From assembly GCF_954871325.1 (NCBI RefSeq), contig NC_088776.1, positions 7,075,985-7,139,984 on the forward strand: a stretch of 64,000 bases of DNA, in the 5' to 3' direction. The DNA comes from Gordionus sp. m RMFG-2023. Its lineage: Eukaryota > Nematomorpha > Gordioida > Chordodea > Parachordodidae. Of this stretch, positions 1 to 15,200 are shown piece by piece. The translations under genes and the position numbers were made by a program. Numbering within the stretch: position 1 is the stretch's first letter; the number at the start of each line of letters is the position of its first letter. Below the pieces are notes generated by a model. The model had not been told where the DNA came from. It did no database searches and was given only the letters and a program-made list of their open reading frames with translations.

Positions 1-355
1 TTTGCTATTTATTTCTTATTTCTGATGTTTCACTAATCGACAACTTAGATATGCCACGGCATCCACTCATCGCTATCACATTTAAGTAGAGAAAAAAAAT
101 GATCTAAAATTGAATAAATAATACGAATACGCTAAGAATACACAATGATATTTATTTGGCTGAAAATTAAAAATCAATTGTAAAAAAATAAACTGTCCCA
201 TTTGAAAAAAAAATTTAATAATAATTTTTTGATAACCCCCCCCCCCCCCCCCCGGAAAATTGAAAATTTAAATGAATATTGAATATTAATTTAACACATC
301 TTGATATAGAATAGACTAAATCTAGCTCCGAATAATGTGATCCTTAAGCTCAGAC

Positions 356-1528
356 CAGAGTTGATAAAGTATCTAGATACAAAAGTGGTATAACCTGTAT
401 CTAGATATACTTTTATATCGTATCTGTATCTAGGTATATTTTTAGAGGTAACTGATATCTATTTTAGATAGATTTTAGATACTTATTGATTTCATATTTT
501 TTATATAAGAAAAATAATATTTGAATTTAATTCATTCTATATTATTTTCCTAGTTTATTTTTTTTCGAAAAGATTTCTAAAAATTTTTTTTAATCAATAG
601 ATTGAGGTCAACATAATAAATTATATTTAATATTTATATTAATTTAATTTATATATATTATATATAAATTATATATAATATATATATGAAAAAAGAAATA
701 GAAAAAATAATCAACTCAGCATTAGCAGGCCTTTGCCAGTTTTTTAAAACCTATTTTAAAATTCATCTTTATTTCAAAATTAATTGGAGTTAGAGATACA
801 AATGGAAGAAAATTTAAATTGAAAAAATGTTACAATTAATATAAAGATTAATTGATTAAATATAAATGTCTACAAACTAATTGTAAGCATTTTTAACCTC
901 TGAAAACAAAAATCAAATCATTTAATATCTGATTTTTTTCAGTACCCTATGGAGGATATGATTTAAGAATAATTATAAAAATTTTGACGCTCGTCAAATT
1001 AATGATTTTTTTTAAAAAAAAAAGGGTTTCGGGGTTATATAGTATATTTAAAGATTATTCCAATTAATAAAATTGTTATTCATAAATTATAAACATCACA
1101 CTGACTGCCGACTAATACCTCGGTAGAAAGATATTTAAGTATGGCTAATAAAACTGTCTTTACAGATGAACGGGGATGCCATAATGATGAAAATTTGAGA
1201 ATGTTCTATTACTGAAATCTGTCAATTATTATTTATAAACATTTAATTATTATATTTTGCATATATTATTAAAATTGAATAATTATTATTTATAATTTAA
1301 TTATATATATTTTGTATAGATGAGATTATCAACTCAATAAGTTTATTTATTTTTTTTTTTAGCTTACTTCAAAATTTGACAATAGAAATTTCAATTAGGC
1401 ATTATGCACACCTTGCATAAGTATCAATGTATCTAGATATTTTTAGACGAAATATTTATATCTGAATAAGTTTTTAGGCGAGGTATCTGTATCGAGATCC
1501 GATTGAAAAGCATCCTTTAACAACTCTG
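356..1528 (+). mobile_element. Decayed hAT DNA transposon
   Basis: The ends are inverted: the left starts CAGAGTTGATAAAG at 356 and the right end reads, on the other strand, CAGAGTTGTTAAAG from 1528. Subterminal repeats of GTATCTAGATA type recur near both ends (about 368-430 and 1427-1500). At about 1104-1214 the plus strand reads LPTNTSVERYLSMANKTVF followed by TDERGCHNDENLRMFYY and a stop, the C-terminal dimerisation motif of hAT transposases. The rest of the transposase is missing or unreadable. I found no matching 8-bp target duplication, so it is old. Confidence 0.7.
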
Positions 1529-4500
1529 GTACATAATGTTGGTGAAATTATAGACATACTAACTTTTTATTCCGGTTTTCAGCGCGTAAGTGCTTTTGTT
1601 TACCCGAAAAATTTTTTTTTTATGATTATTTTTTTACCAAAATTTCGAGTGTACCTTTTGATTCGCCCCACTACGTAGAACGGGTGTCGATAAATAGCGC
1701 CAAACTGATTTTTTTTTGATTAAAATGAAAGAAATTTGTAGACTAGCGAGTTTATAATATTAGACATGGATGAAGGTCTCTCCCTATGGGTTTGCTCTAG
1801 AGGTATAATGTGTGCAAAAATTGAGCGTTTTCATTTTACCTTAATTTTTTTAATAAAAAAAAACGTAACTCCGTTGTTTAAACTTGAAGTTGCCTTTTTA
1901 TTAATATTGTCCCTTCAAAATAATTTAACAAAGTTCTAAAATTTTGTCTTCGAAAATTTATCTTCTGCCTTTTTATTTCTTTAATTTCGAAATATATTCC
2001 ATTTTAAAATATAAGTAAGTTATTTTTTTTTACATTTTATATAATATTACGAAATGAAGAATAAAAAAGGTTTTGAAAAAAAAAGCGAAACGGTTAGCGT
2101 TTTTTTAAAAATGGTTGCTAACGCCAAACGTAATCTTACCAAGTTGCACTATGCCATTCAAAATGCATTATTTGCGTTTGCAACACAGCGTTGGAAGCGC
2201 TCAATTTGTGCGCAATAGTAATTCTATTTTAATTAGTTTAAGATAAGAATGAGTAATATTTAAAAAATAGGCCTATTATATATATCGCCTAAAGAGGGTG
2301 AGAGGTTACTGTTGATCACTATGAAGTCTTGCATATTTGAAGGTTTTACTTTATTAAAAAATTTTTTGCGGGGAAAAAAAGCATCCAAAAACTAATTTTT
2401 TAACTTTAAATTTTGTATGAATCCAATTTATCCGAACCCGACCCGACCTCTTTTCAAAATCTTAACCCGAACCAGGCAAATTAAAAATACAAGGTTTTCA
2501 ATACCTGGGTTTACTGTTATATTAAAATTAATTTAGATAGAGAAAAAAAATTAATTAATTTATCACGCCTCATCTTTATTGTTCATCAGTTTAAAAACAA
2601 AACAAACAAACAAACAACGATGATTTAATATTATATTATCCTTAATTAAAGGTGAGTGCACGCTAAAAAATAAAAAAGACATATATTTTTGTTATGTTTA
2701 CATCATTTTTTTTAACGTGTCATTTCCCCCTAAACTTTTTCCACAAATGAAATTTTAAATAACCAATAATTACGGTGTTGCTAATCGATTTAGATCTCGT
2801 AAGTTTTAAAAAAAAAAATGCGGGATTTGATTTTGTATGACATAAATAAGGTCAATAATTTATGGGAGGTTTTTTAAAAAAAAATTACAACATTTCTACT
2901 TTTCGATCCTCTAGGTACTGTACCGGCATTTTGAATTTGGTGCAGAACATTACTATCATTTTTTTCCCAAGAGGTCTGCTAAACACTATTAGCCCCCCAA
3001 ATAAAGTGTCACGTGATTTTATTTTTAAGCCTTTTGAATCATTTTGCGTGTTATTTTGTAAAATCGTTTGGAAGGATAATTAAAAAAAAATACGAGTTAC
3101 ACCAAATGTTAAATTATCTGATTTTTCTAACTAGTTAATTTATATTCGTTTTTAAATTTATCGTAAAAAAAAATCAGGTCTAATCCGGTTTTATAGAAAA
3201 AACGATCCGGTCCGGGTTTAACGGGGGTTTTGCGGAAAAATATATTTAAGTTACCCGGGTTTGTATTTTAATTTTAAGGATCGGGTCGGATTCCGAAGCG
3301 ATTATATTGTGGATGAATGTGTGGAAAATTGGTTATTATTATTTTTTAAAAAAGAATAATTAAAAAGCAAATATTCGGAAACATCTAATTTTCATTTTTT
3401 TTTTACCTGAAAAAAATGATAATTTTTAAATTTAAATTGATAAATATGATTGTGCACATTTTTCCTTTTGTGGCAAATCTTGTATTAAAATTAGATATAA
3501 TTTAAATTCCTATGAACTAATAATTTAAATTATCTATATATTTTATTTTATTTTTTTTTCGGTGGAGGGAAAAAGAAATATTTATAATATTTAAAATGGC
3601 TGGTGGATGGAGAATAAAACGTAAGAAGTGTAATCGATGTTTCTAAAGTAACCATTGTCACTACTACTTAATGAAATCCCCCTTCCACCTGTTATAGGGC
3701 CCTCAGCTGCACATGAACCATTTAAATTTTAATTAATTTCTATATATGTGCCATAAAGTCCAAGATGAATTAAGGTCTTCAATGAAGTAAGATGGGTATA
3801 GCTTTGTTTTGGATTTCCTTTGTGTATCCTTTTTTGTTACTTTTATCTTTTTTTCACTAATTTTGTTTAGGAGGGAGACCGATCATTGGGGAGGGGGGCG
3901 GGGCTCCCTGAATCCACGGTATTTACTTTGAGATATTAAGTTCAGATCAGGCTAACACCTATGTCTAAAAATAAGAATTTGAATAAATCGGACGTGAAAA
4001 ATCGATCAGGTGAAAATAGTGTGATATTCTCAAGCGTCTTAAAATGAAAATTAAAGACAAATTTTATTTATAATGAATAATGATGATAAATCTTATAAAA
4101 AAAAATACTTGAAATATTTTATAAATATTATGCTAATACGATTAATTATATATTCCATAGTCACTTTTCTTTTTTCTTTTAAATGTTATTGGTAAAAAAA
4201 ATTATTAGTCCCTTGTGGAATATTATAAGCGGGTTTATTATACAGATGATTGAACATTTTTATTTCTCAAACTAATATAAAAGGGAGCGAAATAAATCGA
4301 AAATTATGTTTAACATTGAAATTTAAAAAATTGATCTCAAAATATTTACCATAAAAGAACGCTACAACATAGTACTCCTCATAATATGCGCACATAAGGT
4401 TTATAGTAATCGCGAAATACCGCGATGTCGTCCAAGCGGCGCGTAATTTACAAAATACATAATATGAAATTATACTAATATGCTGTCGTTTAGCGATAAG

Positions 4501-5834
4501 TTGCTCACCAGCTTACTGTAAACGAAGCTGAAGGGTTATACACATCTATTAGAAGGAGAACGCTCAGGAGATATGAATCCAGATAACTCGGGTGATTGTT
4601 ACGACCTTTTTTTCTCTTTCTTTCTAGCTCTGAGCTCCAACCGATGGATATCTTCTTAGAAGTCTATCGTCTTATATATTCATAAATCGGAATATGACTT
4701 CACAGATTTACTAATGTGACCATGGTGGGGATCGAATTGATTTTTCTTAAATTTGCAATCGTTAATATTATCCTAAGTTAAAAAAAATTTTTTTGTTCGC
4801 GAATCAAATTTTTTGATATTTTGGAACACAGTCTAAAGTAAATTTAAAAAAAATGAATCGCACAACGTTGTTAAAACGATAAATATAAACGGACAACTTG
4901 CAAAAATTAATTTTTAGCGGGCAGGGCCTGACTAGAGTTTACAATATAGGCTAAATTATCTATTGTTTTTCTTCACTAAAAATTATTATGGGCTGCTGGG
5001 TAACTTTTCCTAGGGTTATAATGTAATTTTTTTTTATAAAAAAACCTTTATATGAATCAAATGGATATAAAGATATTTATAAGGAGAAAAAAAATTTCTA
5101 CTAAACTGAAAGTTGAGAAATAGATTTTTTGAATTTTTTCTTCACTGGTTTTAATTTTGTGAAGATTTTACTACCTGATTCCAAGATTTACATAATATTT
5201 ATGTCACGAATTGGGCTAATGTTCAAATTAATTTGCATATTCACTTCTTTTGTTTTGTTTTTTTGAATTTTTGATATAATAAATGTTTATAATAATAGAA
5301 AAAATAAATGACAAAAAAAAAATATTTGTTTAGCTGTCGCGCTTGGGAACAGGGCGCCACTCTTATTGAATTATTTATATTTAATAATCATTATAAAACC
5401 ATTTATCAGACACGATAATAGAAATTTGGAAACCACTTACAAAATATTAAATTTAATTGACCATATCAGTGTCCCTTAAACGACTCAATTTAGGCAATTT
5501 AAAATTTAAATTTTCTTTATAATTATAATTTATTTATATGGATTAAAAAATAATTCTTTTTTTTTGCTATAATTGGTTTCAAACTCTAATATTTAATATT
5601 AAGATTACGAGAGGCTTTGTCCCCTTCAGGCGCGAAAAATTTTTTTTTTAAAATAATTTCCTTCCATTTTTTTTGGAAAATTTAAACTGTGAGTTATTTA
5701 GGTTTTTAGATTTGGCCTGGTTTCGAGTATATTATTAAAAAGTATGAGGGGGAGCGTTGACAAAGAGACATGAGTTTGGGTTGTAAAAAGTATTTTCCTT
5801 TATTATTCGAAAGCACAATAATTACCACAATTAA

Positions 5835-6047
5835 ATGTTGTTAAATATCCCGATTATAGCCCATTCTTGAATAAACGGCTACATAAAAATTTTAGGCAAA
5901 CAAACATTAACCAAAGCCTCGAAATTTTCCCAAAAGGGAACTAGATCTTTCTGCCATTAATAGGCCAAATCTCGAGGTTTGGGTAATATTGGCTTAGTTA
6001 GAATTTATCGGTTTTTCAAATACCGGTTGAATCGTTTATAACAGCAT
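5835..6047. repeat. Diverged hAT-type MITE next to HMIT exon
   Basis: It shares the core of the MITE family seen at 20138-20338 and 35555-35743: GTTGTTAAA near the left, an AAGCCTCGAAATTTT core, a mirrored ATCTCGAGGTTTGGGTAAT, and AATCGTTTATAACAGCA near the right. The ends are decayed, so the limits are approximate. It lies 85 bp before the exon at 6132. Confidence 0.5.
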
Positions 6048-6131
6048 CAGCCAACAATACTCGAATTTTCATCTCAATTCTACTAAGTTCAAACTGACAA
6101 TTTTTTTTTAAAAAAAAATTGCCAATTTTAG

Positions 6132-6291
6132 GTTTAGCCTCGATGTCCGTTCCCATATACATTGCCGAAATGTCACCCCCGGATAGAAGGGGCAGATTAG
6201 TCACGTTGAACAGCGTATTCGTAACGGGTGGTCAATTTATAGCCAGCGTTATAGACGGAATTTTTAGTTATGACCGCAAAAATGGCTGGAG
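6132..6291 (+). other. HMIT exon: transmembrane helices 4-5
   Basis: This is the first visible exon. The acceptor AG is at 6130-6131 after a T/A-rich tract. The exon enters with the last two bases of a Gly codon and leaves after two bases of an Arg codon (GW-R), with donor GT at 6292. It encodes the [17 protein letters not shown] and [10 protein letters not shown] segments, which match HMIT closely. No exon for the N-terminal GYDTG segment was found upstream, so the gene is cut by the window edge. Confidence 0.9.
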
Positions 6292-9200
6292 GTTTGATTT
6301 TTTTTTTTGTAAAAAAAGAAGCATTTATTAAATGAATTACGGCGCGACTTGTCTAACCCACGCTCTTGGTTACCTGATGTGATTAAGAATTACAGCCCAA
6401 GGCGATTACCTATAATTGTTGGTAACATCAACTCAGAAGGGTGCAAAGATCAAGCGAGTTGCGGCGTACTTGATTTATCATTCATTCGTTAATTAGATTT
6501 GTGTCCCAAACTTTTAATTTATTTTTTCGCTGAATTGATAAATACTAATGATTTTAGAAATTTGTATAATTAATTATAAATGCAAATTTTTTTCCCCATA
6601 AAATATTCATTCATTCATTATTTTGTTGTTTATTCCATCTAGGAATGTTTACCATAAATAAATAAATTAATTTTTTTTTAAAATTTCAATGTCGCCAAGA
6701 AGGTAATAAATAAGATAAAATATACTAGTTATAATAATATAATAGTAACTATAGAAAATTAGGTTAATCTAAAAAAGAATAAAGAAGCATAAGCATAGAA
6801 TAAGGAAGGAAGAGTGAGTCTAGGAAAGCTCCTTTAAAAGTAGGCTGCCTTTGAAGCTAATTTAGTTTGTTTTGATGATAACTCTGGCCAGCCTCTGTCA
6901 TAACGATAAACCTTCTCGCAGATGTGAGATCCTAAATCTTTGAAGAAGGATACAGCTAGACTTTACCGAAAGAAGAAGCAAGGGTAGTGAATATAATTGA
7001 ACTGAAAAAGCTGGATCTTCTAAAAATTCCCGAATATTTGGCAATTTCGAGTTGTTCATTTTGCTCAAGTAAGGTTTTTGGTTGGATGAAACGTTAGAAA
7101 AATTGATTTGGTTTCATTCCGGCTTTTAGTTTAAAATTTGAAAATTTTTTGGTTTTGAAACAAATTTTGGTTTATTTAAGTTTCCATATTTATATTTTTT
7201 TCTCTTTTCCGATTTGCTACTATATATAAATTTCGAATATTTTTAAAATCATGCATAATATATTTTATTAATTGAACTCAGAATTCTGATAAAATTTTTT
7301 TTTAAAAAACTTAGAAGAAGAAAAAATCGGTTTAAAATGTTGGACAGTTAATTACTGTCCAGGAATTTGTGACGGTTCTTATCGGTTTTACCGTTCGGGC
7401 TGGGTTTGACATCGTGCTAGCATATCGAAATAGGAATTAGAATATGTTGCAAAATATAATAATTTTCTAATTATATCATATCTATTGTTAACCTGGCAAT
7501 CTGACAGGTGATATTATTGAAAGACTTTTTCTTGGTTGGAACAATTTGCTGTTAAAAATCGTATGTTTTATAAAGAAGAGGAAACCAATAAGAAAAACTT
7601 TTATGTCAAATATTGGCTTACCATTATAAATTGAATTAGTATACACATTTTATTATTCTTTAATAACTTGATCACGTGTTCTTTTGCGTGATTATTACGA
7701 GAATGTGAAACCATTCGACAAAAAAAAAGCAGGGTTCAGGTTCAAGGTTTGGAGAGCATAAAAAAATATTATCTTAAAAAAGGGAAGAATTCGATCGATA
7801 AAAGTAAATTTTATTATTCTTACGAATTGAATATAATTGAGTTTGCTATGTGAAGGCGCTTAAGAGTTTTTCCAGTTATAGAACCTAAAACAAGGAGAAA
7901 GAACTAAGTTCGTGTTAAGTAAAGAAAGTAGATACTAAAAAAAATTACCATCTTTTTTTAAACTCTTATGATGAATTTTGAATTAATTTAGTCACAACTC
8001 GTACCAAGACTCAGGACCGTGAAAACAAATTTATCAAATATATTTGGTTTGATTTTTTTGGGGGGTTTGAAAAATATTCAAAAAATAACTGCCTTGTTTT
8101 TGCTTTTAAAATTCAAAACTAAAAAATATTTGTTCTTTTTTGAATTTTCAAAACATTTTGTTTTTGACCCCAATCCTACTCCGTCACACCTATTTCTTCA
8201 TTTTACCCATTCTAAACTCGTCCCTTCACCTGATCATAATCTCCTCATCAATATCAAATTTTATCTTGCTCTCTCCTCTAGTCCCCTTCCAAAAGGACCT
8301 TCATGTTTTATTTTCCCCTCACATTAATCAAGCCCTATTCTCTTCTCTCTATACGTAATAGTTGCCTCCTTATAGTTATTATATCTTATCCACCAACCAT
8401 TGTACACCCTTGGCGCACTCCCTAATTTGATGTCACTCCTTACTTTTATTAAATATTAAAAATTGTAAATTAACTTCTTTTTTTTTTGTCAATATTAAGT
8501 AAATAATTGGTCAAAATTTTTTAAAAAAATATTGTATATCCAATAAGATATTATATTTTATCAAAAATATATTATGTATGACTATATAAATAATGTCATC
8601 CTTCATATAAAACTAGATGTGTTACGTTTAAACTGCATAAATACATTTAAAAACTCTAACTCGAGCGCCAACCTCAAAGTTGCTTAGTCGAATTTCGAGT
8701 TGAAAAAAATTGGCTTAACCAAAAATACGGTTTGAAATTCCACTAAGCGGTCTTGGAAGTTAGCTATAGTTAGGTGATTTTCCATCTCTAGTTGTCAATC
8801 ATAATTTGGAATAGACTAACTAAAAGCTTATCAAGATGGATGGCCGTATCATAGGAATCTCCATCTTTATAGATTATAATCTTTTTTTTTTAAAATAAAA
8901 AATATCTATAATATAATATCAAACCACGAAGTGAATATATAATGCCTTTTAATCGCAAATGACAATATTATAAATCCTTTTTCAATTAATCCTTGACTTT
9001 TGAAAAATGAATTAAAAGGCTATCACAATTTTTTTAAAAATAATATTAAATTTTAATTTCAAAGGCACAAATTACCTATATAAATAAATATATGGATTTT
9101 GAAATCGTGTAGGTACGGTCCGGTTTTTAGTTCAGCTTTAAAATCGGTTCGTGTTCGGTTTTTGCAACCGGTTTAGGGATTAGTCAATTAACTTGCTAAT

Positions 9201-12200
9201 AATTTAACCATGCTTTTTTCGTAATTTCAAAATATTCAAAAACAATACGTTAAATGAATCGATTCCTTTGATATCTCGATTTTTTTTTATCAGCCTGACG
9301 TCTTGTCATTGGCTATATTTTAAAAAAAAATTGTTTGCCCTTCATTATTTAGATACATGCTTGGATTGGCGGCGCTCCCGGCCGGAATACAACTCGCAGC
9401 CTTTTTATTCTTGCCCGAAAGCCCGAGGTGGTTGGTGAAGAAAGGGAAGGACGAGAAGGCCAAAGCCGTACTCGCTCAAATAAGCGGTAGTTTTGACACC
9501 GCCGAGGCCTCCTACAAGGATATTAAGGTTTATATGACATATAATTCAAAACTAGAGTCCTGTATAGTTACCATTTATTGGCACCGCGAAAATTGATTTT
9601 AAATCCCATCCTGGGCCTCGGACGTAGCCCGCATGTCTTATCTGTTTTCGTAAAGTGGAAGGGGAGGGGGGTGGTAGTTATAATGCAATTGTGTCATTTA
9701 AGATATCGGGCGGGGAAAGAGTAACCTGTTAGTCAACACAGAGAATATCATGTTTATATTTTAGTAATATGAGAGGGGTGCAATGTCATTGGCTTAGGAG
9801 GATCTAGAGAGTTTTTGTTAAATATATTACCAAGATCTAAAATAATTAATCAATTTCTTATATATATTGCATACGTCTCGAAATATAATTTATTTGCCAA
9901 TCAAACATAACCTTTCTTACTATTATTATTTTTTTTTCTAGAAGATTACAGATTATTAATTAAAATCTTCTTTTTTTAAAAAAAATAAAATAACCTCTAT
10001 AATATTATCGAAACTATTGATTGATTGATTGGTAAAAAGTCTTGAAAATTAGACATAATTATATCGGGATAATAAAAAACAAAATAGTCAAGATCGATAT
10101 TAATTGATTAAAAAGGTCATTTAAATTAAAATTAAAATCGCCTCGCATTTAATATTTCACAAATGGCATCAAAAATGATTTATAGTTTTTTTTTATATGA
10201 ATATTATTATTTTTTTTGTTAATAATTAAATATCTTGAGCTGAAATGATAATAATCAGAGTATCGTTTTTAAAAAATTGTAAAAATACTTCTTTTTTTTC
10301 CCAATCTATTGATTATTTCTTTTACTTTCTTTTCCCCCTCCTTTCTTCATTTTAATTCTTTCTCTTTATTTTTAAAGATTAGAAAACTACTATTTTTATA
10401 TAAAATGTTTTATTATGCGACAAAGGGTGCCATGTCAGATCAGGTCATCGCGACTCATCCACCTTTCGGCGATAACGATAGAAGAGACGGCTTAAATCAG
10501 CGACCTAATCAAAACAAGGGTAAAATAATATCAAGTTAAAAGATGTATCCTTTACTAATATTATAAAAATGCGTTATAACCGCTTAAAAAAAATGGCCGA
10601 CGCGGAATAATATTTCTGAATCAAATTACTACTAACTATAACTCTATTTTATTTTCACAATTTATAGAAAAGAAAGAAAGAAGGAAAGAAGGAAAGAAAA
10701 GAATTTTTTTTTTGACAAGATAATTGTAAATATCGGTATTTTCAGATAATTTTCAAAAAAGAAAAATTTTATATTTACGTTAGTGGTCGTATATAAGTAA
10801 AGTTAACTCAATATAAGTTATTATGGTGTATTCATGCGAAAATGAATAATTTATGAATTTTTTTAAAAAAAAAATAATATATGTAACAATAATTATTTAT
10901 AATATTCTCCTTATATTTTTTGGATTATAATCATCAATTTTTTTTATAACTTTATGTATAAATATATAAATGAAAAAATATTACTAATAATGTTATAATG
11001 AAACAATATTAAAGAAATTATGTGTATAAGATAATAAGTTTCGATTTTTTTTTTGAAATAAAGCATAAATTGAAATCGAATTATTTTAATAATAATGTCT
11101 TATATCATAAGGATATAATATAATGTTTCCCTGTTTATTTTAGCGGTTTCTTTTTTTTTTGCCATCTTTTTATTTTCCGAGTTCACCCAACATGATTGCC
11201 GTCTCCGACTATGTATGGGGGCTTTCAAGAAGCCTAAAGTTTTGATCTCTGCAGGTCCCTGACTGCTATATTATTTAAGTATACTAAGAAGAAATAATAT
11301 GTTGCTTTTCTAGTTCGCTTAAACCTCTGGAATCAGATGGGCTTCTGGAAAATAATTAAGCTAGCTAGAGCAATTATTTAATATAGCTTTTAATAATTAA
11401 CCTTTTAATTTTTACATAAAAATAAATTAATCGGTTTTGTAAATATGGGAAAAAATTTTTCACAATAACATACTTGGTTTTAAATATTAGTCATTTAGGA
11501 TTCTGTTAGTTGGTTGTAATACGTTTGGCTTAGACTTAGAAGCTCATAAAATCGGAGGAAATATTTCATGTAGTTTTTATATTATTTTATTTTTCAAATA
11601 ATAAAAAAATTAGTTCTTATATAATAAATAAACGTAACGCCAGATTCATATTGAATTGAATTGCGTAGTTTACCCATTTTATTTTTAAGTCTATATTAAA
11701 AGTCGTCAGTCCCGTCTCCCACTCCCAACTGCCATATTCGGTTGACGATCCCTTCCCATCCCTGGTCCAACTTAGCTAGCCGGTGCCAAACTTTCCCCAT
11801 CCAGTTCGGGTGAAGCAGCGATCATGCCGAGGGTTTTGACAATTTAGATAATTCACATATTGTGGTTTAATATTTTAGTTATAATTATTACCTAAGAATT
11901 TTGAAAGTTTGAAATCGTTACAAAAATTTTTTTTTTTGTTTATTGCTATATACTTAATTATGATTACGGTCATAGTATTATCCCCCCTAATTAAATAAAT
12001 GATTGTTTTTAATGAAAAAATTTATCCCCCTGTTTTTTATCATATACCAGTACGGTATAATTAAGTATATTTAAAAAATATATATTATATAATTTTCTTT
12101 CCCTTCTAATATACGTATGAAACCTCTAAACGTGACCACTTTCCTTACCATGGAACCACCTTTAATTCGGGTCTGCCGAAATTCGATTTAAAAATTGGTT

Positions 12201-15200
12201 CATTACAATGTTCTCACACCCTTCCTTGAGTGATTAGGGTAAAGGTGTGCAATGATCGGGTTTTTAGCTCGTAAACCCGCCCGCCCATTGGTTTTAAAGG
12301 ATTGTATTTACCTGCCGTTAAAAATAATTTGATTGGTTAAATTAGTTTGAAATAAAGAAATTAATTTAAAATTATAAGCTCGCTCTACCAATCCCCACCC
12401 TTAAAATATTTTATCCACTCACTGTTTAAATTTATTATTCCGCCCGCCAGCACCAGCAGTGGCTAACTCCGCCGTTGTTACCTTACGGAGGTTTCGCGTG
12501 TGTATTAAATTTATTAGTTAAGTGTAGTAGCTGAGGATTATACGACTTATTTTTTTTTCCTGTTTTAAAAAATAAAAAACTATAATAAGATAGTTAATTT
12601 TTTTTTTGTTTTTGACTGAATGAAAAACTGAAATATTTTTAATTCAATTTTTTTTCCCCTTCTTTTTCCAGCAAAATTTTTTAATTAAAAAAAAATAAAT
12701 TAACTTTCTTTTTGACATTCCATTTTTTTTCTGTACAAAGGTTTTCCTTTTATATAAATTAATTATTATCGGTTTTTTTTTGTTTGACTTTTTTTTTCAA
12801 TATGACTGACTTGTTTATTTTTTAAAACTATATATTTCCAATAAATCACCTGATTAATATTTGAGTTGGTTCTTTACGATCACAACTTTCGTGGGGTTCT
12901 TAGAACGATTAAATATTACGAAGTATGTGCCTAATGTTGGCCATAAACTTTACTAATCTACCCCCCCCCCTCCCCGATCAAAATCATACACTGCCAGCTT
13001 ATGCAAATTTTTTTATCATCATTATTGTTTTTTATTGTTATTATTATACTCCAATACACCAATACTAACAAAATATAGGCCGGCAAATCTGGCTATAATG
13101 AAATTCAAAAAATTCATTCAATTAAAACGCAATATATATTTTTTTATTGATAACTAGGAACCATACTATGGCAAATATTCGAAAACCCTGTCACTAGGAG
13201 GGCACTTCTATTGGGATGTTCATTGCAAATTTTTCAACAATTATGTGGCATCAATACTGTCATGTGAGAGATTAAATAAAATGGCGACATTAATTTATAA
13301 ATGATATTTATGATTTCTATGACTTAATTTCCCAATAATAAAACTAATGGTTAACATTTTCGATCACCTCTATTTTCATTTGTATATTCCACCAAATTTC
13401 TTCTTAAAATCGCAAATCAATATATATGATTTCAAAAATTAGCTGATTTTCATCTTTAATTACTATTATTTATACAAATAATGCTTTACAAATTACAAAG
13501 CACATTTATAAATATCGATTTCATACCTAAAATATTTTTTTATACAATCGTTTCTTTAATATATTATCTGGCCATAGAGGTCCATTAATGTTTACTCATA
13601 CATAAATAGAAATATATGTAATTAAACGATTTATTTAAAAGGTATTATTCCGCCACCATAATAGAGATGTCCGGGGTACGGGACAAAAGCAAAGCCATAT
13701 GGTTATCGGCCGCTACGGCTTTTGTCAATTTTGTGTGCACCTTTTTAGGTCTCTATCTGGTGGAAAAGATAGGTCGAAGAACCCTAACACTCTTTAGTTT
13801 AGCAGGTGAGTATTACATATGCTTATATTACTTTTTATTAATTATTATTATACCTTTATTTTTTTTACTCCGCAAAAAAAATATATAATGTTTCGATTGG
13901 ATTTCACTGTATTTACCAATCATTATTCCTACTTTTTTTTCATATAAATATTGGCATTGGGGAAAATTTGAAAAATAAAATAAATAAAATTGTTTTTTTT
14001 TTCGCAGGCGTTATAATCAGCTTGAGCCTTTTAGCCATAGGTTTTCAATTGGCTGCCGTTCTTTCTCCTCCAGTCACTTACCACCCCAAGGAATTCGCTA
14101 ACAATCCCTGTGACGCTTATACGTATATATATTAATATTTTTTAAATTAACTAATCTATACAGTACCTCTCCCTCCACTCCAATCTAAATGGGGTAATAT
14201 TTTATTATCTAAATTAAATGCAAACAAAAATGTCTTCCACACTTATTACCCCGTATATGCTAACATATTTTTCAGCGCTGGGCTGGAGGCGGACTCGCAA
14301 GAGCTCAAAAGTGAATTCGCGACTTACGTGATTAAAAAAAATTTGCGATATAATCGGGCTGGTTGCTAAAGTTAAAGCGTCTATTATCATATTTATTATT
14401 TCTTTTTTTTTGCTATTGCTACACCATGGCATTGTATTGTTTAGCATTTATATTTTATATTGAAATTTATCTTTAAAATTTACTTTATTTCGTGACATTC
14501 ATTGTAAAATATTTCCTGAGAGCTGTCAAATTAATTAAGGAGATCTATATTGAAAAATTAAAAGATAATTTGGGTGATGATGAAAAGGTGGAAAAACATC
14601 TTCCCTTTACCATGATTCAAATTAATAGAAAAGATAGTGTGTGAAATCTAGTCTTTTGATGACAACAAATCATTTTAAATTCGATGAAAATATAAATAAA
14701 TCTTAAAATTACCAACACTTAATTGGTTTTTTAAAATAATTTATTGTAACTTAAACAGCCTCTTAAACATGACACGAGAGAAGAAAAAATTTATAACATT
14801 TATCAATTTTAAAAATACTAGATCGAAATTATTTTCCAGATTATGTCGATAATTATATCATATTCCTTTCACCATTATGAAAACAAAAAAATTTGCAAAC
14901 ACACAATTTGTATAAACTACGCAAAAGCTGAAAGAGGATTTAGCTTGATTAATGAAGTAACAGCAAAATATAGAAATTTGCTAACCGTGGAGACAGATGT
15001 GGTGATATTTTTTAATGGGTAAACCTTTATCGGAGTGGGATGTCTCACCTTTTATATTGGCCAAAAGTAATGATATGCCTATCCACAGACACATGCGGTA
15101 GAAAAATTATTTAAAAAAAAAATAAGATTGTGAAATGATCAACAAATTTTTGGAATTTTTTCGATTAAATACAATAATTATTATAGTGTAAATATCTTTT

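Larger units (their letters stand above)
1..6131. other. Non-coding DNA upstream of the first visible HMIT exon
   Basis: No host exon is recognisable. It is probably an intron of the transporter gene, since helices 1-3 must be encoded further upstream. It holds a decayed hAT (356-1528), an 18-bp C run (236-253), a weak pair of CCCGACCCGA-type inverted segments near 2430-2520 and 3190-3300 that may be ends of a fold-back MITE, and a MITE copy at about 5835-6047. The remainder is simple AT-rich sequence. Confidence 0.6.

Noticed and set aside
2862-3083. 73-codon frame in the upstream region
   Set aside because: Chance frame in low-complexity DNA near GC-rich repeat ends; no homology recognised.
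14277-14328. GC-richer segment after a good acceptor (TTTTTCAG) as an HMIT exon
   Set aside because: Its 52-base length breaks the phase, and direct joining of 14122 to 16165 restores the conserved Cys spacing. It looks like part of a transposase relic.
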